48,278 nt of DNA from Anaerobiospirillum sp. NML120448 (GTDB lineage Bacteria > Pseudomonadota > Gammaproteobacteria > Enterobacterales > Succinivibrionaceae). The DNA lies in NCBI RefSeq assembly GCF_023050945.1, contig NZ_JALKIM010000023.1, positions 1 through 48,278 of the forward strand, in the 5' to 3' direction. The notes under the pieces were generated by a model. It saw only the letters and a list, made by a program, of their open reading frames with translations, did not search any database and was not told where the DNA came from. Both the position numbers and the translations under genes were made by a program. Below, piece by piece: positions 43,981 to 48,278 of the stretch (positions are counted from its first letter, which is position 1; each line of letters opens with the position of its first letter).

Positions 43981-46900
43981 ATGAATCAAAGCCAAACTTT
44001 TACTAATGAGTTACTAATTGAGAAGCAACTCATAAAAATTCTTTGTAGTTCAGAGTGTAATTGGACTTATAGAGATGATATTAAGAATGAAGAACAGCTC
44101 TGGGCTAACTTGAGAGATAAGCTTAATCAGCTTAATGGTAAAAAGCTTAATAATAAGCCTTTATCTGATAATGAGTTTGCTCAGGTTAAGTCTTTCATTT
44201 TGGATAATGTTAACTCTACTTGTCAGGCTGCAAATAAGCTGTTAGGTGAGCATGGTGAGTTCAGCATAAAGATTAATTGTGATGATTTGTCTTTAGGTGA
44301 AGTGTTCTTAACAGTAATTGACTCACGTGATTTAAGTAAGAACGTAAGCTATGAAGTAATCAATCAATTTAGCGTAGATAAGGATGAGCTTAATATCTAC
44401 GATCGCTTGCGTCGCTTTGATGTAAGCTTGCTTATTAATGGCTTACCGTTAATACATATCGAGTTAAAGCAGGCAAACAAACCTTTTTTAGATGCCTATC
44501 GTCAAATTATTAAATACGCTACAGAGGGTAAATTTAAAGGTCTCTTTAAATTTGTACAGATGTTTGTAGTTTCTAATGGCTCTAATACCAGATATTTTGC
44601 TGCCAATATTGATGGCAATTGTCCAAGAATGAATGACAAGTTCTTAACTCGTTGGTTAGATAAGGACAATAATCCTGTAGAGAATATTTTTGACTTTGCC
44701 AAAGAAGCTCTTAACTCTCAGATGGCTCATCAGCTTATTAGCAAATATAGTCTGCTGGACCAAAACAGTAACACTTATATCATTCTGCGTGCTTATCAAA
44801 TTCATGCCATCGAAGCTATAGAAAAAGCTTCACAAGAGGGCCGCTCTGGATATGTTTGGCATACCACTGGTTCTGGTAAAACTATTACCTCCTTTGTGGT
44901 GACAAAAGTGCTGGATGATTTGCCTAACATAGACAAAACCATTTTCTTAGTTGATAGAAAAGACCTAAATCAGCAAACCTCAATTGCCTTTGATTCTTAC
45001 TCAAAAAGTGCGGATATTGTTGTTGATGGTACGAAAAATACTGGTGAACTGCTTAAAAAGCTCAAAAGTCATGATAAGAAGGTAATTATTACCAGTATTC
45101 AAAAGCTACAAGCTGTTATCAGATCATTTGCTGGTTGTACCAAAGACCCAAGCATTCAAGAACTAATGCCAGAGGATGATTTGGATAGTGGTTTAAACAG
45201 TACAGGCAACTATTGTTATCGTCTTAGCCAGGATGATTATGAGTTAATCTCTAATAAGCGTGTCGCTTTTGTTGTTGATGAGTGCCATAGAACAGTAACT
45301 CCAGAGACTAAAAAGGATCTGGAAAGCTTATTTAAACATACCTTATGGTATGGTTTTACAGGTACTCCTATTTTTCAAGAGAACAAGCGAGCTCAAAAGG
45401 GTAATTTAGCACAGACTACTGCCGAATTGTTTTGTGGAAAGGACAATACTGACAATAGCTGCTTGCATTGCTATACCATTAAAGATGCCATGAAAGATAA
45501 TTCAGTACTTGGATTTATGATTCATGGCAAAGGCGTAATACGTGACACTCTAGAAGAAATTGCTATAGGTTTAAACGTTGTTGATGAAGACAGCATGCAA
45601 AACATGCCAACTAGCGCCCTAGAGCAGGTGGTAGCTAAGGCTTATAGCAAAAAGTGTAATAAGAGTCTTTATAGCGATATTAAGCACAAAAACAATGTCA
45701 TTGAGAGCATACTTAACCAGAGCATCTCGCTCTTTAATTTAAGAGCAAATCCTGGAGAGTATTTTTGTGCTTTGCTTACAGTAGAATCCATTCAGGATGC
45801 TCAAGATTACTATAAGCTGATTAAGAAGTTTATCAATGATGGCCGTATTAGTGAGCAGGTTAAAAAGTTAGCTCCTGACTTTCCAAGGTTTGCCATTACC
45901 TATACTGTTGGTGAAAATGAGGATGGTGCCTTAGCTAATCAAGAGGCTATGCAAGAATCTATTGCTGATTACAATAGTATGTTTAACACCAACTATTCAT
46001 TGGCCAATATAGATGCTTACAATAGGGATCTTAATAATCGTCTCGCGCGCAAATATAGCGCATATAAAGAGCGCAGTGAGCAGTTAGATTTGGTCATTGT
46101 TGTCGATAGATTACTTACTGGATTTGATGCTCCGTGCTTATCAACTATCTTTATTGATAGAGCTCCTATGAAGCCTCAGCATTTAATTCAGGCTTTTTCT
46201 CGTACTAACCGTATTTTTAATAGAGAAAAGAGCTACGGTCATATTGTTACCATGCAGTCGCCAGATCTTTATGCCGAAAAGATCGATGAGGCCTTGTGTT
46301 TGTATTCAAAGGGCGGTCTTAGTGATGTTAGTGCTCCTACATATGAAGAGTCTTCTCAAAAGCTCAATGATGCTATTGCTACTTTTAAATCATTAATTAA
46401 AGACCCTGATAATATGTCTTCTTTTGTAAACTCCAATGATATTGAGGAGTTAAAGACTATTGCCAAAGCATACCAAAAATTAGATAGGGCTTTGGATGTG
46501 ATTCAGGTCTATGATGAGTTTAATGCCGAACAATTAGGTACAGACTTTGATATTACTATTGATGAGTTTAAGAGCTATCTTGGGCCGTATTCCAATATTA
46601 TTGAACGTATCAAGCAAATTGCATCTCTTGAAGGTGAGCAAGAGGAACTTGAGCTTGAGATTGATTACGAATTAGTATCTTTAAGAAAGATAGAAGTAAA
46701 TTTATCTTACATTATTGATTTAATTCAGTCCCAAATTCCTAATGACCATTCTCAAGAGTTTGTCTCTATGAGTGATGATATGTTTAGAAGTTTGGGACAA
46801 ATGGTCAGTGAGTTTGGTGGTACTAATAATCAAGCCATTCAAATCATTATGTCATTAATAGATGATCTCAAACAAAATCCTAAGCATTTTGTGGGCAAGA

Positions 46901-47175
46901 GTGCTTCAGCAGAAATTGAAGGTCGGGTAAATAATCAGTTGGACACAGCTATTGAACAGTTTGCAAGCGAATGGTCTCTTAATGATGTAAGCTTGAAAAA
47001 CTACATTGTATATAATAGTGATCAAGATTATTCAAACAGTATTACCAATCAAAATTATGTTGACTATAATTCCAAAAACAAGATCACAAAAATAGAATAC
47101 CACAAGCGTGTGATAGAGGCTGTATCAGAGTTTAAGCAAAAAGTGTGTGAACCTTTGATGGCATGTAAGCTTTAA
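43981..47175 (+). CDS. hsdR: Type I restriction endonuclease subunit HsdR
   Basis: HsdR is the ATP-driven translocase and nuclease of type I systems. This one has 1064 residues. The PD-(D/E)xK nuclease motif shows D147 (RFDVSLLINGLP) and E161-L-K163. SF2 helicase motifs are TTGSGKT at 295-301, DECH at 433-436, TGTP at 460-463 and the QAFSRTNR arginine finger near 745. AAGGAG lies six bases before the ATG. It is the only hsdR in the window, with hsdM/hsdS copies about 17 kb away on the far side of the leuS-nadD genes. Confidence 0.97.
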   Translation: MNQSQTFTNELLIEKQLIKILCSSECNWTYRDDIKNEEQLWANLRDKLNQLNGKKLNNKPLSDNEFAQVKSFILDNVNSTCQAANKLLGEHGEFSIKINCDDLSLGEVFLTVIDSRDLSKNVSYEVINQFSVDKDELNIYDRLRRFDVSLLINGLPLIHIELKQANKPFLDAYRQIIKYATEGKFKGLFKFVQMFVVSNGSNTRYFAANIDGNCPRMNDKFLTRWLDKDNNPVENIFDFAKEALNSQMAHQLISKYSLLDQNSNTYIILRAYQIHAIEAIEKASQEGRSGYVWHTTGSGKTITSFVVTKVLDDLPNIDKTIFLVDRKDLNQQTSIAFDSYSKSADIVVDGTKNTGELLKKLKSHDKKVIITSIQKLQAVIRSFAGCTKDPSIQELMPEDDLDSGLNSTGNYCYRLSQDDYELISNKRVAFVVDECHRTVTPETKKDLESLFKHTLWYGFTGTPIFQENKRAQKGNLAQTTAELFCGKDNTDNSCLHCYTIKDAMKDNSVLGFMIHGKGVIRDTLEEIAIGLNVVDEDSMQNMPTSALEQVVAKAYSKKCNKSLYSDIKHKNNVIESILNQSISLFNLRANPGEYFCALLTVESIQDAQDYYKLIKKFINDGRISEQVKKLAPDFPRFAITYTVGENEDGALANQEAMQESIADYNSMFNTNYSLANIDAYNRDLNNRLARKYSAYKERSEQLDLVIVVDRLLTGFDAPCLSTIFIDRAPMKPQHLIQAFSRTNRIFNREKSYGHIVTMQSPDLYAEKIDEALCLYSKGGLSDVSAPTYEESSQKLNDAIATFKSLIKDPDNMSSFVNSNDIEELKTIAKAYQKLDRALDVIQVYDEFNAEQLGTDFDITIDEFKSYLGPYSNIIERIKQIASLEGEQEELELEIDYELVSLRKIEVNLSYIIDLIQSQIPNDHSQEFVSMSDDMFRSLGQMVSEFGGTNNQAIQIIMSLIDDLKQNPKHFVGKSASAEIEGRVNNQLDTAIEQFASEWSLNDVSLKNYIVYNSDQDYSNSITNQNYVDYNSKNKITKIEYHKRVIEAVSEFKQKVCEPLMACKL

Positions 47176-47481
47176 TCCTGTAAGCAAACTTCCTGCTTTC
47201 CTGCGCAGTTGCATAAATAGCTTGGCTCTTCCTGTTAAAAACAAGGCATATATCTGACATAGTTAAATACTAAAGCAAGTTGCCAATTTAGCCTTTATTC
47301 TATGTCAGATAGCATGCAAACCTCTTTAAGCATCACCTTTACAAGATAAAAACTATTTTTATCGTAAAGTGGCTCATATATTGCTTACCATAAGTTTATA
47401 AAAGAAAGAATACAGCTTTTTAGCTGGTACTTACATGCTTACTTGCTTGTGGCAAAACAAGAAATAAGAGAGAGGATTACC
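47176..47481. other. Spacer with 12-bp inverted repeat
   Basis: TATCTGACATAG (47251-47262) is the exact inverse of CTATGTCAGATA (47300-47311), separated by 37 bases. No T-run follows. It may be an hsdR 3'-end structure, or the two sites of a dimeric DNA-binding protein. The flagellin leader with AGAGAGG follows. Confidence 0.5.
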
Positions 47482-47670
47482 ATGGCTTTATATGTAAACA
47501 CCAACGTCAGCTCCATTAATGCGCAGAGAAAGTTAACGAACGCAACCAATAGTCTGAATACTAATTATCAGCGCTTAGCATCAGGCCTTCGTATTAACTC
47601 AGCAAAAGATGACGCAGCTGGCCTGCAAATCTCTGATCGCTTAACCGCCCAAATCAACGGTTTAAACTGA
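47482..47670 (+). pseudogene. fliC: Flagellin N-terminal fragment
   Basis: The ATG at 47482 has AGAGAGG eight bases before. 62 residues of a flagellin N-domain follow ([20 protein letters not shown] ... [20 protein letters not shown]), and then the frame stops at TGA (47668) right after QINGLN. The rest of the gene is absent; beyond is A/T-rich sequence unlike flagellin. The N-terminus differs from the array at the left end (SINAQRKL against SLNGRRYL), so it comes from another flagellin class. It could be a remnant or a short donor for recombination. Confidence 0.85.
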
Positions 47671-48278
47671 TCCAGAGAAAAATTAAAAAAAATAAATAAT
47701 TTAAAAAAAATTTTTTAATTTAACCTGCAATGCACTTTTTGTGTGCAATATCTGATGTTTAACGTATTTACATTTTCTGCCTGAATTTTATTGCCTCCTC
47801 ATAAGTTTGAAGGGATCCTAATGCCTCTAGTCAACTTAAAGTTTGGTTAGAGGCTTTTTAGTCTTAGCAGCCTGTAAACTTAACCTAAAGTCGAATCCTA
47901 TAGCACCCGGCGAGGGTCGAGGAGCGTCGAGCCTAGACCTTCGCCCTAATAAGTGATTTGCAAGCTTTCAGTTACGATTAGCCTTGACTGTTTTGAGGTG
48001 CGCTTGCTTGTTGGTTTTTCCGCTCTCTGTGGAGCTTTAAGAAGTGCTCAGGAGGCAAGCCTCTGCAACGACCATTAGTGCGGCCTTGGTTAGAGGCTTA
48101 TAGTCTTAGCAGCCTGTAAACCTAACCTAAAGGCGAATCCTATAGCACCCAGCGAGGGTCGAGGAGCGTCGAGCCTAGACCTTCGCCCTAATAAGTGATT
48201 TGCAAGCTTTCAGTTACGATTAGCCTTGACTGTTTTGAGGTGCGCTTGCTTGTTGGTTTTTCCGCTCTCTGTGGAGCT
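47671..48278. repeat. Terminator-like stem and two copies of a 243-bp tandem repeat
   Basis: GCCTCTAGTCAAC (47823 on) pairs imperfectly with GTTTGGTTAGAGGC, followed by TTTTT. A unit starting TTGGTTAGAGGCTT at 47843 recurs at 48086, with about 95% identity through the common GTGGAGCT end (48036, 48278). The copy is cut by the window edge. Each unit contains a 10-bp stem, GGCGAGGGTC with GACCTTCGCC (about 47909-47945), allowing one G-T pair. No open frame spans it, so a structured RNA or repetitive element is possible. Confidence 0.65.

Noticed and set aside
128-47670. The two flagellin fragments being halves of one gene split by a 47-kb insertion
   Set aside because: The fragments overlap (both contain [14 protein letters not shown] to QINGLN) and belong to different sequence classes.
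47880-47945. tRNA gene
   Set aside because: A T-loop-like CGAATCC is present, but I find no matching D-arm, anticodon arm or acceptor pairing in either repeat copy.

Overview
The window reads as the chromosome of an AT-rich gammaproteobacterium. The clue is a set of minus-strand housekeeping genes in the enterobacterial order leuS-lptE-holA-nadD ... rsfS-rlmH-mrdA-mrdB ... rlpA-dacA-ybeD. Low GC, several flagellins and this cluster together suggest a Succinivibrionaceae-like anaerobe (Succinivibrio/Anaerobiospirillum type). That genus-level guess is inference only.

Layout. (1) 0-3.1 kb: start of an unidentified minus-strand gene at the edge, then three flagellin genes; the first lacks its 5' end. 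(2) 3.1-3.7 kb: degenerate non-coding repeats. (3) 3.7-17.4 kb, minus strand: envelope and cell-wall genes (sanA, ybeD, dacA, rlpA, mltB, a glycosyltransferase-deacetylase fusion, an acetyltransferase, mrdB/rodA, mrdA/PBP2), then rlmH and rsfS. (4) 17.4-36.4 kb: an accessory island sitting exactly between rsfS and nadD. Its left half (plus strand) has a palindrome-studded control region, two small paralogous DUF4258-like genes, a degenerate methylase-specificity fusion and two tandem type I hsdM-hsdS pairs. Its right half (minus strand) has five tandem paralogues that I read as AcrVA2-like, one distant relative and a large acidic protein. (5) 36.5-42.1 kb, minus strand: nadD, holA, lptE, leuS. 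(6) 42.7-47.2 kb, plus strand: a LysM/L,D-transpeptidase and the only hsdR, about 17 kb from its likely hsdM/hsdS partners. (7) 47.2-48.3 kb: an orphan flagellin N-terminal fragment and a 243-bp tandem repeat.

How it works together. Regions 3 and 5 are the peptidoglycan/lipopolysaccharide-assembly and ribosome-silencing neighbourhood known from E. coli, here split by the island and by hairpin terminators. The island pairs a DNA-modification/restriction module with a tandem family whose conserved layout (N-terminal WP, then AW, then LPxW, then LLxYLL and a PxP tail) resembles the Cas12a inhibitor AcrVA2. If that homology holds, the island is a mixed defence/counter-defence locus with amplified anti-CRISPR-like genes. 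The homology is judged from memory of the AcrVA2 sequence and needs a profile search.
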